A stretch of 64,000 nt of DNA from the NCBI GenBank assembly GCA_964036665.1, contig OZ038531.1, forward strand, positions 6,200,168 to 6,264,167, given 5' to 3'. This stretch comes from Gordius sp. MW1. Taxonomy: Eukaryota; Nematomorpha; Gordioida; Gordea; Gordiidae. Both the position numbers and the translations under genes were made by a program. Positions 1 through 11,789 of the stretch are shown here, piece by piece. Position 1 is the stretch's first letter, and the number at the start of each line of letters is the position of its first letter. Below the pieces are notes generated by a model. It had not been told where the DNA came from, searched no databases, and was given only the letters and a program-made list of their open reading frames with translations.

Positions 1-2473
1 ACACCCAAAAATTATGGGAGAATCCACTCTTAATACAGATCATTTATACATTAGTAAAAACGGCCTAAAAGAAATCAACAAAATTTTACATTTTCACAAA
101 ATAGATAATTTTAAGTTTTCTCATAAAATTACCACCAACTTATTCGCGCTAGTTAAAACTATTAATAACATAACAAATAAAAATCTTATTTCTATTTAAA
201 TTTATAAAATCTTCAGCGCCGCTTGCAACCAATTTTGCGTTAGAGAAACAAATGGAACCTTGGTGTCGTATCTACGGGTGTCGTATACCCCTGTCGTATC
301 CGTATATACGACACGGAGTCCTGAATAGTTTAACCTTTAATTGTCTAACATTTCTGCAGATTATATTATTGCTATAATTATATGTTTTAATATTGTAAAC
401 CAAAACCGAGTTGATAAAAACCATTTTATTTCATTATATCAATTATTCTTTTGTGTACATATATCCCTATCCCTGGCCCTATTCTTTGATACCATATACG
501 TTATTAATATATTTATAAACTGATTTCAATAAATTGGAAAAAACATTAAATTCATACAATTCAAATGCGGAGTCAGAAAATATATGGAAAATTTCAAACA
601 TAAACTGTGACTTAGCCGTGAAGTAAAACATATAGAAATTATGACTCTACAGATCTATTAGTATCTATGCGTTCCCAGTGCAAGCGTTCCTCTCTACCCA
701 AACCCAGGGATGGTCACAAAATCATCTGTCAACCATCCCACATACAGTATCCAACAGAAAGACCGCTTTCCAGACTACAACAGATACTTTTTTTGAAAAT
801 AAGAAGTGTCGTATACCCCTGTCTTATCCGTATCCCCCCCATGTCCACTTATACAAAAGTTAAGGTTTCCCTCTCCCCCCCCCGCGCTTATATACACAAA
901 AGTTGTAAAACTGCGTATCTCATACATACTTATTCGACCCCCCTTCTTTCTTTACATTAATTGCAAGTTGCTGATTGTTATATTACTTAGCACTAGCGGA
1001 TACCCCTTTTGATGTTACACGCGTTAATTTATATAATTCGTATCTTTATACGTAGAACATCTGCTGTACTGTATCCCACACACTTCGAATTTTCTATAAT
1101 GATTTCAAGATACAATATAGAACGTGATTTTAATAATACGATTGTGGTTCTCAATAAAGATAATTAGAAAACCATCGGCCAAACCACAAAACTTGGCACA
1201 GAGAATCTAAGAGCCCAAAACTCTTCAAAGACGTTTGGGAACTGTGCTTTAAATTTTGTTAAAGAAATTAATAAATGCTCGCCTCCTTCAAAAACCTTGA
1301 ATAGTTTTTGGCATTCTAATGAGCTCCAATATGAGCGAAAACGTTTATTGTTTGTTATTACTTTCGAGTGGCATATTAACAAAGTTAGGTAAATATTTCG
1401 GCCAATTAGTATCCAAATAATTGCCTTTAAATGGCAGTTATTAAAGTTAACTTATTAACTAATTTGCGACATCTCTACAGCGGGTTATTCTCTAGATTTG
1501 ACAGTAATTAGCGTTAAATTATTATTTTAATTGTGGCATTCGTAGATCGAGTTTACATTTTAATAATAGACAAGCCTTAATAATTATTGATAGTTCAAAC
1601 TATTTTTCTTCAATGATAGTGGGAGGCTCTCTTACTCTATAAAGGTGTATAAGACCAAGGGCAATAAATTATAACCGCAATACTTGTCTTTAATAATAGT
1701 TAATAATAGGATTTTTAAAAGCTTTATTTTTAATATTTTTTTAATAAAAAGGTGCTGGGAATCGCATAAATGAATTTTTTTAAAAGGGCTAGTAATTCTT
1801 AATTAGCATAGTGTAATAAGATGTATCAAATATAATTGGCTAGGCACCAGTCTCTAGAAGGTAACCTTTTGTTTAAGGCAAATTAATTATATTTTTAAAA
1901 AATTAGTCAAAAACTTTTTTTAGGTAAATATTGCTAGTCAATATATCTTATGTCTTAACATAAAAAGTTGAGATCCCTAAATAAGTTTAAAAAACAATCA
2001 CTAGTAAAATAATGGTTTATATATAGTTAAAACAATTTTTGATAGAATAATAAAACACACTCTCACATTTTACATAATAGTCACAATCACAAAATAATTG
2101 ACACCAAACTTTTGGCACTCGGCAAAAGCAAGTCACAATAGGAAATTTTAAAAAGCATTTGTATCAAAAAGTCAAAAGATTGTGGCATTTATAGTCATTT
2201 TTTTTGAATAATATTGATATATGAGTCTTTAATATTAAAACAGATTTGTAATAAATCTAAGTGGGGGTGGGGGTTAGGGAGGCCAGAATTCTGGCCTTAA
2301 GGATGGCTCGACTTCCTTGGTTTTTCCCTGGATACGCCACTATCTTAAAGTTGTTTAAACACATGCAAAAATTTTACTTTTTTGTGAATAATAAATTATA
2401 AAAATTTTGAGGCATCATCGCCAAACTAAGCAAACAGTTAATTTCGAATCCAGTTGAAAAGACAAAGTTGTAA
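1..2473. other. Gene-poor AT-rich interval
   Basis: I recognise no gene here. The stretch is AT-rich with many stops in all frames. A short motif, TGTCGTATACCCCTGTC, occurs near 280-297 and again in diverged form near 808-825, which suggests remnants of one dispersed repeat. A C-rich run lies near 832-890. A 72-codon open frame on the minus strand at 1164-1382 has no recognisable domain. Confidence 0.5.
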
Positions 2474-2763
2474 GGCCTAGGCTATGTATTCTCGATTTTG
2501 AGTGATAAATAACAAAACGTAAAACGCATTTCTTAAACGTTCCATTGCATCTAATTCTAACCCTAACCTAAAACGCTGACCTAAAACCCTAACCCCGAAC
2601 CTTAACCCTGTCCCTTAAAGATAATTTTGACTTGAAAGGATTATTTTTAAACAATAACACACAAATTCGAACGCGATGATTGCGCTCGGGAATGGAACGT
2701 TTAAGAAATGCGTCTTACGTTTTGTTATTTATCACTCAAAATCGAGAATACATAGCCTGGTTC
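2474..2763. mobile_element. MITE with ~70-bp terminal inverted repeats and 9-bp target duplication
   Basis: The left end (GGCCTAGGCTATGTATTC onward) and the right end (reading inward GAACCAGGCTATGTATTC) form inverted repeats of about 70 bp that run through the word AAACGTTCCATT. The element is flanked on both sides by the exact 9-mer AAGTTGTAA (2465-2473 and 2764-2772). A 9-bp duplication is the Mutator-superfamily signature, so a non-autonomous MULE is the best guess. The centre has degenerate CCCTAACC words that resemble telomere repeats. No coding frame remains. Confidence 0.8.
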
Positions 2764-3320
2764 AAGTTGTAAAAGGCAAAGTAAATGTATGTAAATTCAT
2801 ATGATATTAAAAATACCATATGATTTTATTTTGTATAAACAATAAAACTATTTGAAAGGATAGACTTATATTTATTGTTAAATTAGTTAAATAAAAATTA
2901 CAAATTTGCTATGTATACTATTGTATTTAATTATTTAAGTTAACACTATAGATTATTGTTGAAATCGCACAAAAACGTTAATAATATTACGATATCCTAT
3001 CATGCTATAGTTTATGATGTAATAGTAGGTTATCTTGTTCCATTCCTAAGTTTTAAAAGGTTAAAGAAGCCTTTTAATGTAAGGCACAATGTCATGGAAA
3101 AGAAGAGGTGGAAGCCAATGTTTTTCACTAAGAATTGATTAATAGATTGCTCAATAGACTACTCTGCCTTAAAAAAGAACGTCTGCTATTTCTAAAACAA
3201 ATAAATTTTAACATTTTTATTATTTTAAGACTAAAATTACATAATATAATTATAAAACATTATTTAAGTTAAATGTCAGAAGCTAATGGTATAACGCACA
3301 ATGTTAGGAAGTTTAAAAAA

Positions 3321-3875
3321 AAACATTACTCGAATAAAACAATTGATAAATTTACACCAGCAAATCCCTTTTTTATATTCATAATTTTTTTATTGTGCAA
3401 TAGATGTTTATTTGCTAATAATTTATAAATTAAAAAAAAATTCGAATGAGTAATATTGTTAATTGAAACTGCAAATTAGCATAAATAAAATGTTATTGAT
3501 TTAAAATAAGATATCCTTAGTTAATTCATTGCCAACACATTTTAAAGTTTAATTTAAAACATTGACTATAATATTAGATTTATATACAAGAATTGCAAAC
3601 ATTACTTGAATAAAAAAATTGATAAACCAACTCTAGCAAACCCTTTTTTTACATTCATAATTTTTTTTATTGTGCAATAGAGGTTTGTTTCCTAATAATT
3701 TATAAATTTAGAAAAAAAAATTTAAATGAATAATATTGTTAATTAAAACAGCATATTAGCATAAATAAAATGTTATTGATTTAAAATAAGATATCTTTAG
3801 TTAATTTATTGCCAACACATTTTAAAGTTTGATTTGAAACATTGACTGTAAAATTAGATTTATATACAAGAATTA
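3321..3875. repeat. Two-copy tandem duplication, 276-bp unit
   Basis: Copy 1 (3321-3596) and copy 2 (3597-3875) are direct repeats. Both begin AAACATTACT and end in TTATATACAAGAATT, with scattered substitutions and homopolymer length changes. No coding content. Confidence 0.8.
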
Positions 3876-4105
3876 CACCTGTTTAACGAACCTAATGGTC
3901 AGTTGTCCACCCCTACCTTCTATATTAACTCATCCCAATCTGATACATGCTTTTTAAAAGTATTAAATAGAAAGGTTAATTAACAATAAAATATAAAAAA
4001 TGGGCAAAATCATTATTTATTCATGTTAATTTGCCATCTTTTTTCTGACTTTAGAGCCAAGTATAGGTTTAAACAACAATACTGACTTTGATTAAATATT
4101 CAAAA

Positions 4106-4735
4106 ACATCACTTAATACAATCTATATAAATCTAATATAAAGTTACGTAAGGGAGTATATATATGGTATTGCACAGAATTAGAGGTACAAACATCACCT
4201 AATACAATCTATATAAATCTAATATAAAGTTACGTAAGGGAGTATACATATGGACAGAATTAGAGGTACAAACATCACCGAATACAATCTATATAAATCT
4301 AATATAAAGTTACGTAAGGGAGTATATATATGGTATTGCACAGAATTAGAGGTACAAACATCACCTAATACAATCTATATAAATCTAATATAAAGTTACG
4401 TAAGGGAGTATATATATGGTATTGCACAGAAATAGAGGTACAAACATCACCTAATACAATCAATAAATCTAATAAAAAGTTACTTAAGGGAGTATATATA
4501 TGGTATTGCACAGAAATAAAGGTACAAACATCACCTAATACAATCAATAAATCTAATACAAAGTTACTTAAGGGAGTATATATCTGGGATTGCACAGAAT
4601 TAGAGGTACAAACATCACCTAATGCAATCAAAATAAATCTAATATAAAGTTACTTAAGGGAGTATATATCTGGGATTGCACAGTAGAGGTACAAACATCA
4701 CCTAATACAGCAATCAATATAATTATGACATAAAG
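4106..4735. repeat. Minisatellite, ~86-bp unit, about 8 copies
   Basis: The words ACATCACCTAATACAATC, AAAGTTACGTAAGGGAG and GGTATTGCACAGAATTAG recur about every 80-86 bp. Copies differ by small deletions, for example loss of the TATATGGTATTG segment in one unit and GTTACTTAAG for GTTACGTAAG in later ones. The array lies about 0.5 kb upstream of PAM16. Open frames that cross it are by-products of the repeat. Confidence 0.9.
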
Positions 4736-5258
4736 TTACTTGCCAACATTCTACTATTTTTGAGCATTGATCTAAAATTATCAATAGGACTACAAAGATT
4801 GATAATGTGATTAAATTGACAAAAAATTTACTTTGAATATTTGTGGTTGAAGATGAAGCTAAGATTGAACTTGTTGTATTTACAACTATAAAATTTAAAA
4901 ATTTGCATATTTACTTGGAATGGATGAGATATATGAGGTGGAATGGGATGCCAAGATATAACTATTAGCTTATTCACTTGTTTGATGTGGTATATTCAGA
5001 TGCTCTTTGGTCACCAAATTGGTGTAATGATAATTATTATAACAATAAAGAGGTTGATTTCTTTGCGTTAATATCATGCGAAAATTAAAAATTTGAAGTT
5101 GGCGCTAAATATCGACCAAATTGGAGATCTTGGTGATCGGTTTATCACCATTTGCCCTTAAAAACTTTGCCTTTACGAACGAAGCGGTTAATTTCAGTAC
5201 ACAGCTGAGTTGCACATTTAAGGTTGGGTTGGCTAACCCAAAAAGTGTTTAGTTAGCA

Positions 5259-7257
5259 ATGGTAAGTTAGTAATTTGTGTTATTATTTTAAATTTTTAGG
5301 CTAGATATATAGCTCAAATTATAGTTCTTGGGACTAGAATTGTTTCCCAAGCATTTATTCGTGCCTTACAGCAAGAATATCAGGGTACATTATTTTTGAT
5401 ATATTTATTTAATTTCCATATAGCTGCAAAAATTGTTTCACAAAAAGGCGGCTCCACTTCTACGGCTTCCAAACAAACCAGCGCGATGAATATGAGAACA
5501 GGCATAACTCTGCAAGTATTATAATTATAAAAATAAACTAATGTTTGTTTAAGGAGGCCATTCAAATATTAAATATATCACCAAATCTCAGTGCTGAAGA
5601 AATTGAAAGCAGATATAAACTACTTTATGAGGCAAATGACAAAAATAAGGGGGGATCTTTTTACATCCAATCAAAGGTTACTTTTTAACCATTTTTGTTT
5701 CTTAAATTAGTTGTTAAACTATGTGATTGATAATTTTGACATAATGGTTTAAAATATTTAGCAAATATATCCAGATAATCTTGTTTCATTTTGTATGCTA
5801 ATTTAACATAGATAGTTAAAAAAAATTCTCTTGATTTGAGCAATGTTTGTAAAGAAAATTTATCTCAATCTCAACATTATATTATAACTTAAATAGTTTT
5901 TTAACATATTTTCTGACTCATTTATTTCTCTACATTGTATTCTTAACATGCATATTTATTCTATTGTTCTTTTATATCATTTTATGTTACAAATTCATTA
6001 TCTAGGCTTTTGTTCTCTTTTCTATTATGGTCCAATAATTAACATATTCCACAAATTAAATTTTAATGCAATTTGAAATATGAGCTAATAATTAAGTTTT
6101 AAGTGAATTTTTTGGCTTCAACACAGGCACATCTACTAGTTACAATTTGAAGAGTATTTACAGCAATTGATTTTTTTATAACAAATTTTAAATATCATAA
6201 TAAAATATGTCACTTGTTTTACAAAGCTGCCTTATAGAAATGTTAATGTCTGTCAAAGATTACCAATTAGCAAGGCATGGCCATAGTCAAAATCTATAAG
6301 GGATGGAAAATTATTTATTTAGCATTAAATACAGGGTAAAATTCTTCAAAAGTTATAGCAAAATTTAAAATTCAGGCTTTGGCTATGCTTTTGAAAAATA
6401 TAAACAGTTTTTGAATAGATTTATGCTGTTTTATATTAACCACTCTCTTACAATTTAAAGATCAGAAGAGGATTTTGGGGGTTGTTTTCATATTTATAAA
6501 AAATAATTTATTCTATACCGAAGAAAGTATTGGTATAGAATTTTGCTTGTGTTTATTGAATAATCTAGTTTTCGAATAATTTAATTATCGAGTTTGCTGC
6601 CGCAACTCTTATTTCCATCTCCACTAATTTATTTAGAATTCCAATTAATATATTCCATATGGACGTATTATAATTCTAAGAAATATATCCGCGCGCGAAA
6701 ATCCTCAAAAGGATTTTTTTTTTGAATTTGCTTCTTTAATATTACATCTTTTTTCAATTTATTTATTTGGTTACAACGAGAGAAAAAAAGAATTATATTG
6801 AATTAATTAATAATCAACGTAGTTAGGTAATCTAAAATATATTTGCTAAATCGTGAGATAATAATATCTATATGCGATCGCGATGGAAATAAAAAGCGAA
6901 GTGGTATAAACAATCTATTTTTAGCGCAGTGGCAACACTGATGACTACGTGTAAAGTAAATCTGACGCAATTAAGATCGAGCGTAGGGTAAAATAAAAAT
7001 GCATATAATTTAAATCGTAGCATGCATGGGGGGGGGGGAAGAATTAGAATATGGGTGAACACCACATAATTAAAAAAAGGGATATTAATACACGAATTTA
7101 CACAAAGCTATAATAATTGATAGTTTCAATTTGACCTGTGTTTCAAACATTTTTATAGGTTGTTAGGGCCAAAGAGCGATTAGATGCTGAACTAAGCCTA
7201 CAAAAGAATACGGAGCGTTTGAAAACCAAAACAAATCATTCTGACGAAGGTGGATGA
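5259..7257 (+). CDS. PAM16: Mitochondrial import motor subunit PAM16/TIM16 (Magmas)
   Basis: PAM16 is the J-like inner-membrane protein that tethers and restrains PAM18/DnaJC19 at the TIM23 import motor. Five coding exons: 5259-5261 (the ATG alone), 5300-5384, 5424-5515, 5554-5676 and 7159-7257. All introns are GT-AG, phases agree, and the CDS encodes 133 residues, the usual family length. The N-terminus reads [19 protein letters not shown], the conserved hydrophobic membrane/targeting segment. The degenerate J domain spans about residues 61-110 ([17 protein letters not shown], then [20 protein letters not shown], then [13 protein letters not shown]). As expected for PAM16, it has no HPD motif. 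The start is fixed by a consensus donor directly after the ATG. Intron 4 (1482 bp) contains a possible solo LTR. The gene converges on LEO1 across the fold-back complex. Confidence 0.96.
6587..7066 (-). mobile_element. Possible diverged solo LTR in PAM16 intron 4
   Basis: The segment has the same order of landmarks as the LTRs at 27792-28197 and 29157-29548: CCGCGCGCGA, a TTACA block, GAGAAAAAAA, a long G-run followed by AA, and a terminal ACACCACA. A 5-bp repeat TAATT flanks it (6582-6586 and 7067-7071). The left end is too diverged to show the expected terminal dinucleotide, so that boundary is uncertain. Confidence 0.42.
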
Positions 7258-7497
7258 CATATAATTACAATTCCATTATTTTTTAGTCAATTTGCGAATT
7301 TAATAACTCACCCGACCATATATTATTGTGCGTGATGAATGCCCATGATACTAAATAACACCAAATACCTTGGTTATCTAAAGTTTATCCATTTTTTTGT
7401 TAAATTTTTGCATGGTTTTATTGTGGCAAAGTGAAAACAGGAGACGTTGCGCTTAACGATTGTTAAATTCTCACTATACAATATTCGTGTAAGAAAA

Positions 7498-7503
7498 AAT
7501 AAA
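7498..7503 (+). terminator. Candidate poly(A) signal for PAM16
   Basis: AATAAA about 240 nt past the PAM16 stop is the first match downstream on this strand. In such AT-rich DNA chance matches are common. Confidence 0.35.
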
Positions 7504-7552
7504 ATTTTAACGCCTTTAAGAAATATAGATTTTCAAACGTTAAACAATATAA

Positions 7553-7720
7553 CTCGGGCCTTCGGCCCTCGTGGGAAGGGGGAGAAGGGAAGGGAAGAGT
7601 GGAAGGGAAGGGGGGACGACTTATCTGTACTTCGTATAAATGTATCATATTTGCTATGCAATTTATGGGCGAGAAAGGTGGGAAGGGGCGAGAATGCCTA
7701 TAGGGGGGTATTAAATGCCT
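7553..7720 (+). repeat. GGGCC-hairpin block (outer module of fold-back complex)
   Basis: The block opens with CTCGGGCCTTCGGCCCTCG, whose GGGCC/GGCCC arms form a GC-rich hairpin. Purine-only GGGAAGG repeats follow, then a CGTATAAATGTATCATATTTGC segment, and it ends in GGGGGGTATTAAATGC. Further copies lie at 10624-10795 (+), 12755-12868 (-, partial) and 14655-14826 (-). They always sit at the outer side of the tandem-unit arrays. Confidence 0.75.
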
Positions 7721-9000
7721 AATGATTAATTAATTATTTATACAAATTTTCCATTATAGGCAAAATGTAATATAGGCAAGGGTTAGGGTTAGATTTAGTG
7801 TTTGCATCTAGTTGCGTATTACATTAGTTTTTATGGCCTTTAGTGATTATGGGTCTAACAAACATTATATTATAAAACAACACAATGTTAAGAATTTGCA
7901 GAATTGTTGGGAGAAATTTTTTGTTGAATTTGAACAATTTTTAATTAAAAAAATCAAAAATTTGGCCAATGGTCACTTTTTCTCTATTGGTCAGTACCAA
8001 CAGATACTCTATAAGTCAATGATAGCCAAAAAAACGGGAAAAAAATTTTGATGCTCACTTTGGCCAATGGTCATTTTTTTCCATTGGTCAGCAGCCAGCA
8101 CACGGTTAAAGTGGATATAAATTCATAAGAGTAAAAAAAACGAAAAAAAAAATTTTCGAATCACATTTTGGCCAATGGTCATTTTTTTCAATTGGTCAGC
8201 AGCCAGGACACGGTAAAAGTGGATATAAATTCATAATAATAAAAAAAAAAACGAAAAAAAAGTTTTCGAATCACATTTTGGCCAATGGTCATTTTATTCC
8301 ATTGGTCAGCAGCCAGCGGACGGCCAAAAAGTCATAATAGCAATGGTAGGAACAGGAACAATCATAATAGTCAAAAAAAACGAAAAAAATAATTTCGATT
8401 CACATTTTGGCCAATGGTCATTTTTTCAATCGGTCAGGAGCCAGCGGACGGCCAAAAAGTCATAATAGCAATGGTAGTAACAGGAACAATCATAATAGTC
8501 AAAAAAAAACGAAAAAATAAACTCGGATTCACATTTTGGCCAATGGTCATTTTTTTCATTGGTCAGCAGCCAGCGGACGGCCAAAAAGTCTTATTATCAA
8601 TGATAGTAACAAGAACAATCATAAGAGTCAAAAAAAACTCCGGGATTCTAACCCAAAAACTAGTTAAATTGCATAGCAATTAAAAAGTAAACAACTTTTA
8701 TTTATGTTTATTATATAACATTGGTCAGCAGCCAGCGGACGGCCAAAAAGTCATAATAGCAATGGTAGAAACAGGAACAATCAAAAAGTCAAAAAAAACG
8801 AAAGAAATAATTTCGATTCACATTTTGGCCAATGGTCATTTTTTTCATTGGTCAGCAGCCAGCGGACGGCCAAAAATTCTTATTATCAATGATAGTAACA
8901 AGAACAATCATAAGAGTCAAAAAAACTCAGGGATTCTAACCCCAACACTAGTTAAATTGCATAGCAATTAAAAAGTAAACAACTTTTATTTATTAATTGC

Positions 9001-9565
9001 TATGCAATTTATGGGCTCGTTTTTGGTTGTCCGTTGTCCGTTGTCTGTCCGTCCGTTACCCTCCCTATCTATTTGCATTGGGTATATTAGGTTATCGATT
9101 TTTTAAATTAATGCATGAGAAAGAGGTGCCCCACCCCTCATCTCTATCTCCCTTGCTGTGTTATTTTTTAAATTAATGCATAAGAGGTGCCCCCGGGCGG
9201 GGTCGGGTTTTAATTGCTATGTTAAATTAATGCATAAGTATATCTATTCGTTTTTGAATTGGGTAACATTGATATTAATTGCTATAATTACCCTATGCCC
9301 TCCACTACAAGGGCCTATGCCTCTACTGATATGGGTCCCTGTCCCCCTACAAAAGCCTATGCCTCTATTAATGTGGGTTCGAACCCCGGCGAACGTTCTG
9401 AATTGCTGGTTCGATTCTCGGAGAGGGCAAAAAAAATTTTTATTTTTTAAATTAAATTAATATCTTTTTCCTGTTACTACCATTGATAATATGACTTTTT
9501 GGCCGTTCGCTTGTTCTATTATTGTTTCACTTTATTATATAATAAACATAAATGAAAGTTGTTTA
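9001..9565. repeat. Loop of fold-back element 1 with tRNA-like box B words
   Basis: The inter-arm loop begins with the dispersed module containing GGTTGTCCGTTGTC, CTCCCTATCTATTTGC and GGGTATATTAGGTTATCG. It also holds two RNA polymerase III box B look-alikes, GGGTTCGAACCCCGGCG (about 9377-9393) and CTGGTTCGATTCTCGG (about 9406-9421). No complete cloverleaf folds around either, so I call this tRNA-derived debris, not a gene. Confidence 0.5.
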
Positions 9566-10623
9566 CTTTTAATTGTTATGCAATTTAACTAGTTTTTGGG
9601 TTAGAATACCGGAGTTTTTTTTGACTCTTATGATTGTTCTTGTTACTATCATTGATAATAAGACTTTTTGGCAGTCCGCTGGCTGCTGACCAATGAAAAA
9701 AATGACCATTGGCCAAAATGTGAATCCGAGTTTATTTTTTCGTTTTTTTTTGACTATTATGATTGTTCCTGTTACTACCATTGCTATTATGACTTTTTGG
9801 CCGTCCGCTGGCTCCTGACCGATGGAAAAAATGACCATTGGCCAAAATGTGAATCGAAACTATTTTTTTCGTTTTTTTTGACTATTATGATTTTTCCTGT
9901 TCCTACCATTGCTATTATGACTTTTTGGCCGTCCGCTGGCTGCTGACCAATGGAATAAAATGACCATTGGCCAAAATGTGATTCGAAATTTTTTTTTTCG
10001 TTTTTTTAGACTATTATGAATTTATATCCACTTTTACCGTGTCCTGGCTGCTGACCAATGGAAAAAAATGACCATTGGCCAAAATGTGATTCGAAAATTT
10101 TTTTTCCGTTTTTTTTACTCTTATGAATTTATATCCACTTTTACCGTGTGCTGGCTGCTGACCAATGGAAAAAAATGACCATTGGCCAAAGTGAGCATCA
10201 AATTTTTTCTTTCCGTTTTTTTTGGCTATCATTGACTTATAGAGTATCTGTTGGTACTGACCAATGGAGAAAAAATGACCATTGGCCAAATTTTTGATTT
10301 TTTAATTAAAAATTGTTCAAATTCAACAAAAAATTTCTCCCAACAATTCTGCAAGTTCTTAACATTGTGATGTTTTATAATATAATGTTTGTTAGACCCA
10401 TAATCACTAAAGGCCGTAAAAACTAATGTAATACGCAACTAGATGCAAACACTAAATCTAACCCTAACCCTTGCCTATATTACATTTTACTTATATTACA
10501 TTTTGCCTATAAATGGAAAATTTGTATAAATAATTAATTAATCATTAGGCATTTAATACCCCCCTATAGGCATTCTCGCCCCTTCCCACCTTTCTCGCCC
10601 ATAAATTGCATAGCAAATATGAA

Positions 10624-10800
10624 AACTCGGGCCTTCGGCCCTCGTGGGAAGGGGGAGAAGGGAAGGGGAGTAGGGGAAGGGAAGAGGGGAAGGGGGAACT
10701 CTTCTATACTCCGTATAAACGTAGCATATTTGCTATGCAATTTATGGGCGAGAAAGGTGGGAAGGGGCGAGAATGCCTATAGGGGGTATTAGATGCAAAA
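10624..10800 (+). repeat. Isolated GGGCC-hairpin block
   Basis: This is a direct copy of the 7553-7720 module. It abuts the right arm of fold-back element 1, so a tail-to-tail junction is formed within a few bases at 10622-10624. It ends with the same ATAGGGGGTATTAGATGC edge. Confidence 0.7.
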
Positions 10801-10867
10801 TAATTAGTTAATTAGTTATAGGCCCTTGTAGGGGAGGACATAGGGTAATTATCAATGTTAACCAATT

Positions 10868-11225
10868 CAAAAACGAAAAAAAATTTCGATTTATTTGGCC
10901 AATGGTCATTTTTTTATTGGTCAGTAGCCAGCGGACGGTCAAAAATTCATATTATCATTGGTATTAACATGAACAAATATTAATTAAAAATAAATTTGTC
11001 CCCTCCCTGATTTGAACCCCACACCTCCAGTTCACAAGCCGGCGCTATAACCACTATACCATGGTGGCTTTAAAATAGTAGAAGTTATTATGTTATTTAT
11101 ATAGATAATGAAATAATAAAGTTGTGTTTTATGTTTAGAAAATCAATATATTTCGTCGGTCAGTAGCCAGCGGACGGTCAAAAAGTCATATTATCAATGG
11201 TATTAACAAAAACAAAATATTAATT
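10868..11225 (+). repeat. Fragmentary fold-back units flanking a tRNA-like sequence
   Basis: Two partial 130-bp-type units (GGCCAATGGTCA at about 10899; GTCAGTAGCCAGCGGACGGTC twice) flank the tRNA-like segment at 10997-11068. They are more diverged than the units in the main arrays. Confidence 0.65.
10997..11068 (-). pseudogene. tRNA-like pseudogene (His/Thr-like)
   Basis: On the minus strand the segment starts GCCACCATGGTATAGTGG, an excellent box A / D-arm match, has an anticodon-loop region CTTGTGAA and ends with box B GGGTTCAAATC. The anticodon arm pairs CCGG with CTGG. However, the 3' acceptor strand (GGGGACA) does not pair with GCCACCA and the T-stem is broken. A tRNA-derived SINE head or dead tRNA fits better than an active gene. 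Depending on loop size the anticodon would read GTG or TGT. Confidence 0.5.
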
Positions 11226-11789
11226 TAATGTAAAAAAAATTAAAAAATTTTTTTTTTTTTAGTTTTAAAAAAGGGCTAAATTCTTAAACTATTAGCCCGA
11301 TTCGCTCGAAACTTTACCCGTAGGTGCCCAGGGCGGCCGGGGGTAAAATAACCTTTTCAGATTTCTAAAATACCTTTTCATTTTAAAAATATCGGACATT
11401 TCCCTGCCACACGTGCGGTGTAATATCTATGACACGTAGAAAAATTTTACTAATTATATAAACTTACGCGCGCCATCTAATAAAGTACAATTCGTGTTTG
11501 AGTTTAATAGTAGATTCAATTTAATTAGAAATAACGGGCTATGATTATACCTTTGTAGGAGGTTTCGAATTTTGTGTTAGTTTCTATCGATATATTTTAT
11601 CGTAAATTAGAATCTAATACCTATATTAATTTTTTAAATATTACTTTTTAGGTTTTCTATGAAATCACAATCTAATTAAATGAAATATATTAACCCAATA
11701 AAAAAATATATAAGCATTTATAAGGTTAAAAATATATATTACATAGTTGGCTGTCTGTTAGACCATCTATAATAAATTTTTAGGTTATA

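Larger units (their letters stand above)
7553..10622. mobile_element. Fold-back (giant inverted-repeat) element, copy 1
   Basis: The left arm (7646 to about 8990, + orientation) and right arm (about 9566-10622, inverted) share the same order from outside in. First comes a 'tail' with GGGCGAGAAAGGTGGGAAG. Next is a ~250-bp single-copy segment containing GTTGCGTATTACATTAG. Then come ~105-bp tandem units (subtype with CCAGGACACGGTAAAAG) and ~130-bp units (subtype with CAGCGGACGGCCAAAAAG). Each unit contains CCAATGG...CCATTGG, a 7-bp stem around a T-rich loop. The left arm has one more long unit than the right. A ~570-bp loop separates the arms. Foldback/Galileo-type elements have this architecture. 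No transposase is visible, and the open frames are read-through of the repeats. Confidence 0.75.

Noticed and set aside
2560..2612. Interstitial telomere array
   Set aside because: Only a few degenerate CCCTAACC words inside a MITE; not a real (TTAGG)n or (TTAGGG)n tract.
10997..11068. Functional tRNA gene
   Set aside because: Acceptor and T stems do not pair, although both internal promoter boxes are good. Called a pseudogene.
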